A program made the position numbers and the translations under genes. Of a stretch of 64,000 nucleotides of DNA, positions 49,905-62,328 are shown piece after piece (positions within the stretch are counted from its first letter, which is position 1; each line of letters begins with the position of its first letter). A model generated the notes under the pieces. That model searched no databases. It was not told the DNA's origin and saw only the letters and a list, made by a program, of their open reading frames with translations. Source of the DNA: Ditylenchus dipsaci (taxonomy: Eukaryota > Nematoda > Chromadorea > Rhabditida > Anguinidae); assembly GCA_004194705.1 (NCBI GenBank), contig SADC01001341.1, positions 186,001-250,000 on the forward strand. The letters run 5' to 3'.

Positions 49905-50035
49905 ATAGTCAAAAGCCCGGCGGGGGGTAAAACGGCCCGAGAAGTCAAATGTGGAGGGGTTAAATGGCCGGAAGTCAAATGGCCGGGGGTCAAACGGCCA
50001 TGGACGTCAAATGTCCAGGGGTCAAATGTCCTGCT
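49905..50035. repeat. Tandem GGTCAAATGGCC/GTCAAATGTCC units
   Basis: About nine copies of a 12-16 bp unit such as GGGTCAAATGTCC, partly degenerate. One-sided; no inverted partner in the next kilobase. Confidence 0.6.
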
Positions 50036-50784
50036 CCCAAATAAATTGCTCATTTGTGATTTGGTTAAACTTTTAGTAGTGGTCTAAAGGTAATTTAAAG
50101 ATGAAGCAGCCAAAAATGTGCAAGATTTTAGCAAGTAGATAGAGGAATACGATGACAAACAAGGGTCATACAAAGTCATACAAAAGACATACAGAACTTA
50201 TACAGAACTTATACAAAACACATACAAAATTTCTAGTCAAATTTTGTATGTTTTTGAGTAGGGTTGCCGATGCATCGAAATTACCGATTAATCGAATCGA
50301 TAATCGAAAGCTTTGAAAAAACAGATTTGTTGAATCACCAAGAATTGTTTGGCAATTCGACAATAGGGTGTTTTAGGTGAAATCACCAAAAGGGGGGGGG
50401 TAAGGCAAATTTCGAAAATTCCAAACACAAAAATTCTCTTTTTTAAAATTACGTCAATATTTTTTCCATTTATTTACACTTTTCTAAGTTATGGCTAAAT
50501 ATTTTAAGTTATGGCAAAGTTATGGCCAAAATAAAAGGCACAAAAAACCTGTAAACCTTAACATTACCCATTTTTACCTTAACCTTACCCTATTCAAACC
50601 CGAGTTCCTCTGTTATCTAAATAAATTTTTTTTTCGGCTTTTTGCACTAAATTGAAAAACGCGCTCTGTTACGCTCCTCGTCTCAGCCATAGCTGTCAAT
50701 TTAAAAAAGATCGCGAAAAAATAATAACCCCGGGCTTAAAATAGAAAAAGGCACTTGCAGATGAAAAACACTATATAAAGATGA

Positions 50785-50836
50785 TTTCAGTGGGTACGTG
50801 ACATTTCACTCTCCGGACATTTGACTCTCTGGGACA
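50785..50836. repeat. CATTTCACTCTCCGGA units, left arm
   Basis: GACATTTCACTCTCCGGACA and variants in tandem. The complement (GAGTGAAATGTCC units) is at 54190-54305; together they are the outer arms of a fold-back into which the 50845-53440 hAT has inserted. Confidence 0.6.
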
Positions 50837-51242
50837 CTTCACTCCAGTGATTCTAAAACAGAAATAAATTCTGTTATAAGAATTCTTAGATAAGAAAATT
50901 CTGAGATAAGAAATTTCTTATATCAGAATTTTCAAAAAATTTTGATATAAGAATTCTTATCTAAGAATTTTCCTATCTCAGAATTTTCTTATCTAAGAAT
51001 TCTTAGAACAGAAAGTTCTGAGATAGCAAAATTCTTAGATAAGAATTCTTATATCAGAATTTTCAAAACTCAGAATTCTTAGATAAGAAATTTCTGACAT
51101 AATATTTCTTTGATAGAGAAATTCTGTTTTCAGAATTCTGACATTCATTCTCTCATATCTATTGTTTATTATTCCTTACAATTTTAAAGGTACTAAAGGT
51201 ATTCAAACTCTACATGATACATATCACTTTATTCTGTGTGTA

Positions 51243-51427
51243 CAGTCGACTCCCTCGGTAACGTGCACTCGATATAACAGACTCCGTCTACAGCGGACTG
51301 ATTTTCTTCGGCTAGTTAGATTAGCAGGGCCTTATCTCTATATAACAAACCCTCGCTACAACGGACTGTCTTTATAACGGACACCTGAAGTCGGTCCCCA
51401 GCGGTCCGTTATAGAGGGAGTTGACTG
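51243..51427. mobile_element. pogo-type MITE nested in the hAT element
   Basis: CAGTCGACTCCCTCGGTAACG to GAGGGAGTTGACTG between TA dinucleotides, lying after the transposase stop. Confidence 0.8.
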
Positions 51428-51534
51428 TATATCATATCCAACACATTTCTCTTTTTCATAATCTTTTTCACGTTTTCATAAACACACATAGGATCCATAT
51501 CAACTTTATTTGTACACTACCAAAAGCAACATGG

Positions 51535-53035
51535 CTAAATAACTGTTCCATTACAATAAATTATCAATTGCGAATTCAATAGAGAAACATTTGTTCGATT
51601 TCTGAGTCCTCTCGTAGCAAGACCAGCCTGGGAAAAGATCCTTTCGATAGGGGCGCTAGTAGCCGGCACAATGAGCACTTGAAGAGCCAGTACTGCTAAT
51701 GCATGCCAATCCTAAAGTCACGGAATTTTCGAAATAACCACAGATAAAAACAGACCGAAGAAAGAAAACCACTCCAATATTTGACTGCATCGACATCGTT
51801 TCCTCCATTTCCAACATCTTGAACGCTGTGAAGAGCATTCAGAATCCACGATTTCGAACGAGACCCTTTTGCTTCAGTGCTTCTTCTAGAGCTTTGTGCG
51901 TCCTTTTTCAAACGTGATATGAAGTTGTCGAGCGTGTTGTTCGCATCGCCCACCACTGGCTGAATGATGGTTCGTCGATCTTCAGGAAGCTTTAATAAAG
52001 AAGAAATAAACAATTTATTCAACTAAATTGAGAACACCTAGGGAAAAAACAAATCTATTCACCATTTGGCGTATCCAATCAGCGCATTTTGCGAGGTCGC
52101 TATCATCAAGGCACCCAGCTGTAGTTGGATCAAGAGCGCATGCCACGAAGAAGATAGGATCGAAATTGACTCTGTCCATATTCAAAACATTTGTAAAGCG
52201 TTCTTTCACCAGTGTGCGAATTCTCTCAATGAAAGGCGCGAGGCAAGGATCATCCTACTCCTGAAGCATAAGTCATAGAAGTGAATTAAGTCAAAACAAC
52301 CATACCCAAGTAAGCATTTTTCATTGATGCATCCGTCCATATATCGCAAGTGATTGACGGCTTTGTTTTGAATTGACTGACCAAACGCCTAAGATTAATT
52401 TTTGTTGTTGACGCAAGCTGTTCAATTCGGCTTTTCAATGTCGCGTGACTCTTCGGTAACTGAACAGCCATAAAAACAAGCACGGTAATAATCAAATATC
52501 ATACCTTGAAATCCCTGTTTAGGAGATCAATGAAAGAACGCATGTCTGGATGGAGAAACGCATTGATTGGCATCGAGGGCACTGATAAGACCTTAGTGAA
52601 AGCTCGGTCGATTTGCTCCAGCCTAAATCGTCAATCAATGAGGCATACGAATAAAATAAAGAACAAATAATCCCTTCATTAATATAAGATACCCTACTTT
52701 GTCAGTTTCTTTGCGCCTGGATCATCACCAACGCTTGTAATGACTGCAACAGATTTGTGATTCTTGCTCTCTTCCCAGTGATACTTTAGCGTAGAGGCAG
52801 GGACTGTGCTCTTATATATCTTTAAAGATATCAAGTCGTAAACAGTAATTAGAAATAACAAACGATTAGAGATACTTACCACTTCAGGGCACTCTATACA
52901 CTGAACATAGTCGATGCCATCTTTATGCAAGTTCCTGAACTTTTCCCAAATTGAGTCACGCTTCCTTTTCTTGGCACTAGATGAGACGCTTGGGCTTTGA
53001 CTGCTCGTAGAAACTGCTTCTTCGGCTGACATCAC
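51535..53035 (-). CDS. hAT transposase (BED finger, RNase H-like, dimerisation)
   Basis: From ATG at 53035 an N-terminal Ser-rich stretch leads to a BED-type zinc finger: IWEKFRNLH, Cys-Ile-Glu-Cys, and after an intron (about 52881-52823) YHWEESKNH. The catalytic core has PSITCDIWTDASMKNAYLG near 52310-52370. Later ACALDPTTAG (near 52130) matches the hAT insertion domain, and the C-terminus PATSAPIERIFSQAGLATRG (51580-51680) is the dimerisation motif. Stop TAG at 51535-51537. Several short introns or frame breaks separate these blocks, so activity is doubtful. Confidence 0.8.
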
Positions 53036-53814
53036 GGCGTTTTACTTAAACATTATATTATGTGACCGAAAAAGAGACTGGTAACGAGACATAAAGCTGT
53101 GAGCATGGTAAAGTCAGAATTCTGAGATAACAAAGTCAGAATTCTGAAACAGATTATCAGAATTCTTAATTTCAGAATTCTTATCTCAGAATTATCAGCT
53201 AAGAATAAAAAAAATTCAAATAAGAATTTTCAAAAATTCTTAAATAAGAATTCTGCTATCACAGAATTCTGTTATTTCAGAATTCTTAGATAAGAATTTT
53301 CAAAATTTTCTATTCTAAGAATTCTTAATCTCAGAATTTTCAAAATTTCTTACATAAGAATTCTTTATCTCAGAATTTTATGCGTTTCCTACAATTCTTA
53401 TATAAGAAGTCAGAATTATGTTTCTGTTTTGGAATCACTGCTTCACTCTTTAGAATAATTTACATGGTACGTGACTGTATATGGTCTAGTACCTGCTCTA
53501 ATCGGGTATGTACTGATCGGGATCCGAAGTTTTGGATTTCTTAGTTATTATTAATATATTTTTTAAGTTTTTTAAGATTGATCGACATTAGATAAGATAT
53601 TTTTGATAGGAAAGCTGACAAATATACGTTTGAGTACTGCCCAAGTTCGCTTCGCGGCCAAGTCCAGCACACTCCACATTGCAAATAAACAAATCGGTGC
53701 GCCTCAAAAATTGATAATGATGCACCTACTCAGATGGTCTGGTCCACTTTACAATATGGTCTGATCTGCTTAAAAAAATGTTCTAATATATACCAAATCT
53801 GATATGCCTCATCC

Positions 53815-54080
53815 TGCGTACTTTCACGCGAGTACTTCCACCGAGTACCACTACCTTAATAGCACCACCTGAGCATAGTTGTACGGGCGACGGCGCCAAC
53901 TATTTTGTTTTTTTATATAAAAATAAAGATCGGCTCGAAATTGTCAGGCCGGCGCCCGCGCAACTATGCACCTGAACATAATTTCGGGTAGCTCGACACA
54001 GTGGTACTACTGCCTGGATACTACTACCTAAGTACTACTACCTAGGAAGTTCTACCAGAGTACCGATACCGGGGCACCAC
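53815..54080. repeat. AGTACTACTACCTAGG-type tandem words
   Basis: Degenerate 12-bp words such as GAGTACCACTACC and AGTACTACTACCT fill this stretch on both sides of a small hAT MITE. Confidence 0.5.
53874..53968. mobile_element. 95-bp hAT-type MITE (CATAGTTG ends)
   Basis: CATAGTTGTACGGGCG to CGCGCAACTATG; flanks CACCTGAG/CACCTGAA match at 7 of 8. The CATAG start resembles the hAT at 10261-13675. Confidence 0.65.
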
Positions 54081-54189
54081 CTAGGTAGCGGCTTTTCATG
54101 GGGCGTAAGACCTCTTAAAACTGGAGGTCCTGCAAATTTCAAACACAATTCTTGCTTGATTTTCATTTTGAATTTTCTTGATGATTTCA

Positions 54190-54305
54190 AGAGTGAAATG
54201 TCCGGAGAGTGAAATGTCCCAGAGAGTGAAGTGTCGCTGAGAGTGAAATGTCCGGAGAGTGAAATGTCCAGAGAGTGAAGTGTCGCAAAGAGTGAAATGT
54301 CCGTG
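54190..54305. repeat. GAGAGTGAAATGTCC units, right arm
   Basis: About six tandem copies; complementary to 50785-50836. Confidence 0.6.
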
Positions 54306-54643
54306 TCCCGATTTCAGTGGCTCTATATGATAATGTGGGGTTTTTTGCCTTGGTCTACCCTGTTTTTTTAAGGGGAGATGAAGCTGGTAAGGAGATAGTC
54401 TCGACACGAAAGTATTTATCCAAGTTTTGTTTTTTTAGGGTTGTGAAAATGCTCGAGCAGATTGATTTGGAGCATATGCTCGAGCGTTTGCGTTTTTTTC
54501 GAGCATATTCTCGACATATTTTAACCGTTAACTGTGGCCGTACAGTTAACTGTACAGTTAAACTGGGTTCTATTTCGAGGGTTGACTGTAGGACGAGCTA
54601 TGCTCGAAATTCACCAATCTGCTCGAGCATATGCTCCTTTCAC

Positions 54644-55333
54644 GGGCAGGAGTAAGATGCGGCAAATCACATTGCGACAATTCAAATTGCGGCAAAATCA
54701 GATTGCGGCAAATCAGATTGCGACAATTCAAATTGCGACAATTCAAATTGCGGCAAAATGAAATTGCGGCAAAATCAAATTGCGACAATTCAAATTGCGG
54801 CAAAATCAAATTGCGGCATAAGTGGGAGGGTCACATTGGGCTGCTATTTGGGTTGATCGTTATTTTATACGTTAGGTATTTTCGTTCACTTTGTGAGTAA
54901 ATATTTGTATATCATTTTTTCGCTTTCCTCCTGGCCTGACTTTACTTCTTTGCTTCTTTCAGCTATGGAAAACGAATACTGTACTATACTATATACTATT
55001 TGATTTTTTGCTGATTTTGTACAGCTAGTCAATTTTTTGGTTTCTAGCAAAATCTCATCTCACAAACAAGCCTGTTTAGACGGCAGCTTATTGAGACCAC
55101 ATAGTGGTGGCAGATTAAGCATTACTTGAAAGTTTCAAATTTGATTACTGCAATTTAAATTGTCGCAATATGATTTGCCGCAATTTGATTTTGCCGCAAT
55201 TTGAATTGTCGCAATTTGAATTGTCGGAATTTAATTTTGCCGCAATTTGAATTGTCGCAATCTGATTTGCCGCATCTGATTTTGCCGCAATTTGATTTGT
55301 CGCAATGTGATTTGCCGCATCTTACTCCTGCCC
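54644..55333. mobile_element. hAT-type MITE with ATTGCGGCAAA repeats (copy 2)
   Basis: Same family as 46343-46936: ends GGGCAGGAGTAAGATGCGG, perfect 8-bp duplication CCTTTCAC (54636-54643, 55334-55341). The inner unique segment is nearly identical between copies, but this copy has a longer right-hand repeat array. Confidence 0.92.
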
Positions 55334-56348
55334 CCTTTCACAACCCTATTTTTCTAATGTGGCTCTAGAGCCATACTTTGTCGACAACTCGGTGTTGCGA
55401 TCTCACACATGCTTGTGCAAAATTAAAGGATGGATAAGCATAATCAATACCAAAATTCAAAATTTATCTAGAAAATGGACTGAAAATTCAAATAAAAAAG
55501 GCGAAAAACCATCAAAAAAGGTTGATTAGTCTTACATTGGATTTGAATTTTTACGGTATTTTTTGAAGGAATTTTGAAACTCTGATATTGATGATGCTAA
55601 TCCAACTTTTGATGTTGCACAAGTTTGTCTGAGATTGCAACACGGAGTTGTCGACAAAGTATGGCTCTAGAGCCACATTAGAAAAAACCAAACTTTGGCA
55701 AATCTTTTCGTGTCGAGACTATCTCCTTAACAGCTTTCACCCTCCCTTTAAGACTCTTCAGGCTTAAGGCTTAAGCAAGGGTAGGCTAGCGTATCTTAGG
55801 ACAGACTCAAACATATTTTAGGCTCATGTTTGAGTCTGTCATAAAATACGCTGGCCTACCCCTACCCTCTAAAGTTCTAAAAAATCAACGGGGGGGGGTG
55901 AGGTGTGTGACCAGTTTTTATGAAACACGAGCCGTTTCATAGAAATGATCATTTTCAAAAGTTGTTAAGTATCATTGAGTCATTTGGTGACTTATTAGAA
56001 ATTAGATATTCAGGGCTACAGGTAAAATATAAAAAATATTTTCATGATCGGGAAAAGACCGAGAAAAACTCCTTTATATGATTTGTTGCAGGAAAAGAGA
56101 CTTTTGTGGGTCGAAAAGTATTGCAACCAATAATATTTTGAAATAAAAAATAATACAAAATTTTTCTATAAATTTTGTAAGTGTTTTGTATGACTTTTGT
56201 ATGACTTATGTCTGTCCCTGTATGCCTCTGTCTCGCTGCTAAAATTCTTCACATTTTTGACAGATTAAGTTTGTTATTCCTTCAATAATTCGACATGCTC
56301 TATAAACCGACACCCTTGGCTTAATCTCCAATCTCTTGATGACCAATA
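55334..56348. other. Intergenic palindromic remnants
   Basis: TGGCTCTAGAGCCATACTTTGTC (55360) and its complement (55655) bound a fold-back of about 310 bp around the hAT MITE's right flank. GGCTCATGTTTGAGTCTGTC near 55822 pairs with sequence 40 bp upstream. No gene. Confidence 0.45.
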
Positions 56349-56596
56349 CAGTCAAACCTCGATATAACGTACCCCCAAAAGTTCGTTCCACAGTCGGGTC
56401 CGACACTTTTTTTACCCATATTCCGGAACTTTTTCGTCAATTCTGTTTTAACAGTCTGGCCGCAAATGTCGTAAGGATTCAGATTTTGCCGATCGTTTTT
56501 TCAAAAATCATATATTTTGGGGCTGAAACGAAGCAAAACCTCAATATAACGTACCCTATTTTAAAATAACGGGTACGTTATATCGAGGTTTGACTG
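56349..56596. mobile_element. pogo-type MITE (CAGTCAAACCTCGATATAACG)
   Basis: The ends CAGTCAAACCTCGATATAA and its complement lie between TA dinucleotides (56347-56348, 56597-56598). Core AAAAGTTCGTTCC present. Confidence 0.82.
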
Positions 56597-56658
56597 TATT
56601 TATTAACAGCTAACACAAAACAGTAACACCTAATCAAAAACACGGACTAAACGAGGCT

Positions 56659-56820
56659 CTAGATTTCTTTCGTAAAAGAGTTTCTGTGTTGGACAAGTGC
56701 AGCAATTTTTGTTGGTTGTAGAGGATTTCTCATAAAGTATCCGAGAAGGAAGCGCAACTCTTGGAAGGCTCTCTCGCTAGCCGAACTGGATGCTTGCACG
56801 GCCGAACCCCATTTCTTGCC
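56659..56820 (-). mobile_element. hAT transposase C-terminal fragment
   Basis: The - strand reads KWGSAVQASSSASERAFQEL then RNPLQP and SFTKEI, stop TAG. About 60% like the fragment at 49195-49350 by eye. Rest absent. Confidence 0.65.
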
Positions 56821-57433
56821 TAGTATGCCTGAGGCTAAATATTTTTTTCAGACTATTTGAGAAATTTAAAAATCACGATGAAATAATGGCTCCCAAATGA
56901 ATACGAAGAGTTACCGACGTTTTGTCCTCAGTTCTTATCATCTTACATGAACTGGAATAATCGTTCCGCCCCTCAACAACTCATGCCCAATCACCTTTAT
57001 GTGAATTTTTTTAACATCAATGCACTTTGTGGAATAGAGAGGTAGTTAAGTTCTCAACTAAAGACTATAGCATCCCGTTTTGGTCACTGGAGCTTGGAAA
57101 AAAGAACCTGTATATGCATATTATGATCAAGAGTACTTCTCGGAATCATGTCTAAGGTAAGTGTGTGCGCGCATCTCCAACCCACCAAGCCCCATGCGAG
57201 CCCAAAGGAGGCTAAGAAAACCTGAACTTTTAACACCGGATTCATGCTCAGCATGGTTGATTTACTTATGAAGCTGCCTTCAACTTTGAAAGACCAATGT
57301 CAAATTTCAAACATGGCTTACCCGAGAGTTATTCAAATTATCAGTATATAGCTAAGTGAGATATGAGCTGATAAGATACACAGCCCAACTTTATTTTGGC
57401 TCTTGAAGTTTTTAATCTTGCTCATTTATTACT

Positions 57434-57905
57434 ATGCTACCTACAGAAATCCTCTTTGACGTGATTAGAGTACTTCCCTACACATCCTTGCCACACCTTC
57501 TCCCGGTCTCTAAGAAAATCAACAAAATCATTTCTTTGTGCTTCACTGAGGTTTTTAGATACTCTTGCCTATTTTTACCAACTTGATTCATCTAATTTTA
57601 GGAAAACCGCGCCTTTGAGGTCCTGTATAGTGAATTGAAGGACCTCCATCCGCCACATGAAGTCCTTGGCAAAATAGTGATGGTGAAGAAGGAATATCGG
57701 GCTTCAATATTGGTATGTTTCCTTTCTTTATTGTTTGATGTGTAAGACTCTGTTTCAGCACCGTTTAGTGAACCAGATGTCTGTACATCAACTCCTTCAT
57801 TCTACAGGCCACCGCTGCTGTCCGCAGTTCGCCAAAGAAGCCATAAAGACGAGGATGGATCACCTTTGGTGGGAGGCACTCCCTTGGGAGTCGCTGCGAC
57901 GTTAA
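57434..57905 (+). CDS. Small F-box protein, 3 exons, intact
   Basis: Exons 57434-57550, 57602-57712, 57759-57905 with GT-AG introns of 51 and 46 bp, in phase throughout; 124 residues. Residues 2-33 (LPTEILFDVIRVLPYTSLPH then LLPVSKKINKI) form an F-box: LP.EIL start, central P, and the VSK.... hydrophobic end. F-boxes bind Skp1 in SCF ubiquitin ligases, so this is probably a substrate adaptor. The rest is helical with no LRR or Kelch repeats, and it ends WWEALPWESLRR. Nematode genomes often hold many such genes. Identity within the family is not recognised. Confidence 0.75.
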
Positions 57906-58009
57906 ACAGCTAAATAGTGACAGTGTTTGCATATTTGTGAATGGTCAAATCCCTATTTTTTGCCCTATATTTGTTTCGCTTCGTCTTGGGTTATTTGATT
58001 TAGATTGAC

Positions 58010-58015
58010 AATAAA
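58010..58015 (+). promoter_or_regulatory. Poly(A) signal after the F-box gene
   Basis: AATAAA 105 bp after the TAA stop. Confidence 0.5.
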
Positions 58016-58429
58016 AGTGATTTTTTTAAGGGAATAGTTTAACTTGCTCGATTCTACTAGGTAATTTGCACCGTTATAACTCTTATGGGCAAAACTCATT
58101 CGGCCAGTGTCATTTGGGAAACCCTCATTTAGGCACAAATTCCAAATACAGTGGAACCTCATAAATAACGCCACCCCTTGGGACTGGCCCCAGGTAGCGT
58201 TATATTCAGGTGGCTTAATTTGTAATCTAAAAACTAATTTTTGCCGAAACTATTTTTGGAAAATCGATTTTTTTTGCGCTCAAACAATCATTGTTACAGG
58301 TGAAATGGATGATTATTATAAAAACAAGGTGAAAAAAAAAGCTTGGATGATAAAAGTCTTGAGATTCTGACATTTTCAGAAAATTATTATTTTTTTTCGT
58401 TTTCTGTTAACGGACCATAGCCGTCGCCG

Positions 58430-58665
58430 TCAACGAGAATTTGAAATGTTTGAATTCGCGCGGGACAGTTCTCTTTCGTCCCGCACTGTACTCTTTTGAC
58501 TTGCTTCGAATGACTCAAAAGAGTACAATGAAAGACGAAAGAGAACTGTCCCGCGCGAATTTTTACTTTCTGGAGCCTATCGCATAAAAAAACTCTGGTA
58601 TGCATACTGTTTTCATGCATCCAGAGTCACTTTCGAGTGATTTATGTCTGAGGTATGGCTAACCT
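58430..58665. repeat. Fold-back plus dispersed repeat copy
   Basis: GCGCGGGACAGTTCTCTTTCG at 58456 pairs with its complement at about 58535. The following block (58570-58655) is the CCAGAGTCACTTTCGAGTG repeat. A relative of the first part lies at 60980-61100. Confidence 0.55.
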
Positions 58666-58729
58666 CAAGCAACCAAGTCCCCTGCGCCCCCGAAGGAAAG
58701 AAAGTTTCTATTAGAGCTGACGATTTGGC

Positions 58730-58870
58730 TTACCGCAATAACCCAATACCAATATATTTCTCTCACCCAAACCCCAATACCAATATTTTTGAAAGCGGTA
58801 CCCCAATATCCCAATACCAATATTTTCCCGAAAATGGGGGCCAATATCCCAATATACCAATAACAATATA
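58730..58870. repeat. CCCAATACCAATAT tandem repeat
   Basis: About seven imperfect copies of a CCCAATACCAATATT unit with no inverted partner. Confidence 0.55.
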
Positions 58871-59279
58871 TTTTTTGTCGTCAGCTCTAGTTTTTACCGT
58901 TTTCAGCGTTTAAAAAACACTTAGGAGACGTTTAAACACTATCTACAGTTAACTAAAAAAGAGTGCGGCAAAATGAGTTGCGGCCAAATGAGTAGTAACC
59001 AACTACCGTATTTGCTGTAATAATCGGCCATGGCCGTTTATTTTTCAACCCTAAAAAATCGAAAAAAAAATATTTCGATTTTGAGATTTTTGGGTGCTCA
59101 ACCACAATCTGAAAAGTGGAACCAGGAGGGCTCATGGTAACTAAGAAAATGCATAAAACAGATTTGAAAAATATTGACTCTGGACTGAGATATAGGTCTC
59201 TGGGGGTGGCCGTTTATTAGAGAGTGGCCGTTTAATAGAGAGTGGCCGATTATTAGAGCAAATACGGTATATTACTTGA

Positions 59280-60935
59280 GGTTATACGACATTTGAGCGC
59301 CGACATTTGAGCGTCGACATTTGAGCGTCGACATTTGAGCGCCAAAATTAATTTTCATGCCGGGAGTTCATTTAAATCACTTACACATACTCAATCCATC
59401 CTCAATGGTCATGATTCATCCTCAGCGGTCTCAATCCAACCTTAATGATGTAAGTAAGGTAGCACAACCCATGTAGGTACCTAGGTGGCGGATACTCAGA
59501 TTGATACCCACCTAGGACTTTGTGATTTTAGTAAGGAAAGTTCCAGTGTTGGTATTGTCAAACCGCATTTTCTATAGGATTAATATACAGTTATTTTTTA
59601 TTTTTCATGCCATTTAGGTGGACACCTCACTGACCAGCTGGTACCCATCCTAGATTTTTGTGCTTGATGGGTAAAATTGCAATTTAGCCTTAACAAACCG
59701 GTTTTCCAGGCTAATTCTAGGTCAAGAAAAAAAATAACCAGGAGTTATCCGCACCAGATATTAGAGTTATGGTGGGTGAAATTTTGCTTGTTCTGTTCAA
59801 ACGAAATCCCTTGGCCGAATATGATTACTGTATACATACCAGTTCTGAGTAATTGATTCTGACTAACTGAGCATAGGAAAAGCTACACACTTGAGTATTA
59901 TAGTTTTCAGCGATCGGCTAGAAAAGCATCTAGAGAAAGAACTAAGACCTAGAAGCCTACTTTTTAGATGGACAATTGAATTGCCTAGTGGTTTACACTA
60001 GAGACAGAAACAAGACAAGATCTTGGCCAAGATTTTGTCTTGTCTTGCCCTAATTTTGACTGAAAATCTTGTCTTGGGATCTTGCTTGGTCATTTCTAGT
60101 AATCTTGGTCTTGGTTTCATGGTCAATCTTGTATGCAAAATTTACAAAACACCCGACAACCCATTTTATGGTTTTTAGGGCCCATAGCATACCTTAATTC
60201 TGTTTTCGGGCTTCATACAAGATTAATAAATGGCGGGACAGGACAATTCCGTCCCGCCCGCCGTCCTGAAATCCCGCCAATGTCCTGTCCCGGTGTCCCG
60301 CCTGGAAAAGAAATATTCAAATTTCGTCCCGTGTCGTCCCAAAAATGTCAAACCTGCATCTCTAATAAAACACACGTCAAACAAGATAAAAAGCACAAGA
60401 TGAAGAACAGAGAAACATAGTGCGTAAAAATTATAAAACACTACTCACAAGTTTTGCTATGAAAATTGTCACCTGTTAAAAACTGTCAAAACAGTCAACT
60501 TTCAATCTAAGAAACCTTCGATTTAACAAAACTGTTGATTTAACGAACTTTTTTCAACGCCTATTCTGCCAGTGATTAAATTAAATAACTAAAATTAACT
60601 CTTGATTTAACAAAACTCTCGGCTTAACGAACATTTTCTCCGGTCCCCAAGGGTTCATTAAACCGAGAGTTGCCTGTATAAATCTTGGTTTTGGCCAAGA
60701 TCTTGGCCAAGATCTTGATTGGCCGTTTTCAAAAATCTTGCTTTTGGTCTTGGTCAAAATTTCAGCTAAAAATCTTGTCTTGGAATCTTGCTTGGTCCCC
60801 ACTTTCTGTCTCTAGTTTACACCGCTATCTAGATGCTTTAAATGGACTCCTGGCATTACAATGAAATTCGGCGCTCAAATGTCGTGGCTCTCAAATGTAG
60901 GCGTTCAAATGTCGGCGCTCAAATGTCGGATAACC
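59280..60935. repeat. Fold-back element with GACATTTGAGCGYC arms
   Basis: The left end has four copies of CGACATTTGAGCGTCG (59288-59345); the right end has four complementary copies (60868-60930). GGTTATACGACATT and its near complement are the outermost matches. The interior holds a CTTGGCCAAGATCTTG repeat region and a pogo-type relic (about 60494-60676). Confidence 0.55.
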
Positions 60936-60974
60936 GGCTAGACTTTACTTGACGCCAACATCACCCCCCCCCCT

Positions 60975-61505
60975 TTAAAACGTTTGAATTCGAGCAGGAC
61001 AGTTCTCTTTCGTCTTTGATTGTACTCTTTTGAGTCATTCGAAGCAAGTCGAAAGAGTGCAGTGCGAGACAAAAGAGAACTGTCCCGCGCGAATTCAAAC
61101 ATTTGAAATTCTCGTTGTCGGCGACGGCTATGGTCCTTTAAACCACCTTTTAAATTCTTGTGTTGAATATAATTTATCAGTCTAGTGCGAAATATCGCAA
61201 GGATTCTGATTTCGCCGGTGGTTTTTGAAGATGATAACAGTTTTGCCGGAAATACCTGCGCCTTTCTATTTAATAAACTCATTTTTTAAAAATAGTGGTT
61301 CGTTAAATTGAGAGGCGCGGGTCTTTCCGGCAGAGCTGTTATAATCTTCTAAAATAACCGCAAAAATCAGAATCCTTGCGATATTTCGCAATAGACTGAC
61401 GAATCATATTCGGCAAAAGAATTTAAAAAATCGGGTTATAAGTGTGTCGGACTCTAGGTGAGAACGAATTTTTTGGAGTTCGTTGAATCAAGAGTTGCCT
61501 GTACA
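60975..61505. repeat. Fold-back and pogo-type relic
   Basis: GAGCAGGACAGTTCTCTTTCG and complement at 60990-61095, then TTGCGATATTTCGC words and a GAGTTGCCTG end at 61503 before TA, matching a MITE end. Confidence 0.45.
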
Positions 61506-62328
61506 CACACAAACACTACAATAATTTTATTGATATGAAGAGTCGGGACAATAGAGCGTTACAGTAGGACACAATGAGTAAAGTGAATAACGTATAGGGT
61601 CTACACAGTAGAAATTAGCACTTTGAGTAAAAAAAAAAGCGGCAGCAAAAAAGGATTCTTCATTCACACCAGAAAATTACTCGCGATACGTGATACCTAA
61701 AATTTATTCATTACTGTCACCGATTCCAAATGTTCATTCGTACCATGGTCTTCTTTCATATATGACAGACAGCGATCACAGGAAACGAAGAATATCCAAG
61801 CCCAAACCTGTAAACCGGATTAAAACCAACCAAAACCAGGCATGTACGGAGTGTATTTCCCTGAGAATTCTGACCTAAAAAAGGCTTTTGTTCTCCGCTA
61901 GAAGATGAAAAAAAACACTGCACCAGTAATATAAGATCCAGCTAGGTAGTCGGTGGTAGCAGCAAAAATTGTATGCACTGCAAAAAATCATTAAAAAAAG
62001 TTGCGACAACACTTAATAATAAACCAACCGGGAGCTACAGAATGGGGCGTGTATCGGTGATTGCTTGTAGATGGTTGATCTGAATGAAAAATATACACTT
62101 ACCAGATAACAAAAACAAGCTTACTGTGCTGGGAACTATTGCTTGCGATACGAAAGCCCTCAACAGTGTTTGCATAGCCAAATCCCCGAACCTGCACAGA
62201 GGAACCTGGAAAAGTCATTTACAAATAAGTGCGCTAACACATCGTCACAAAATAACCGTCAGCAGTTTGATTTGCCGCAAGTTGAGGCGAACTTGAGGCG
62301 TGCAGAGGAAGAAAAAAATCTAAAAGAT
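61506..62328. other. Intergenic sequence, weak open frames only
   Basis: Short + strand frames at 61690-61878 and 62084-62343 overlap the downstream region of the - strand gene and lack splice or family support. Confidence 0.35.

Larger units (their letters stand above)
50845..53440 (-). mobile_element. hAT transposon with near-complete transposase
   Basis: It starts CAGTGATTCTAAAACAGAA and ends TTCTGTTTTGGAATCACTG, with a perfect 8-bp duplication CTTCACTC (50837-50844, 53441-53448). Both subterminal regions (about 50880-51130 and 53110-53410) are arrays of AGAATTCTTAT/TAAGAATTC words. The transposase gene on the - strand and a nested pogo MITE (51243-51427) lie inside. The best candidate for an element that could have been active recently. 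Confidence 0.92.
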
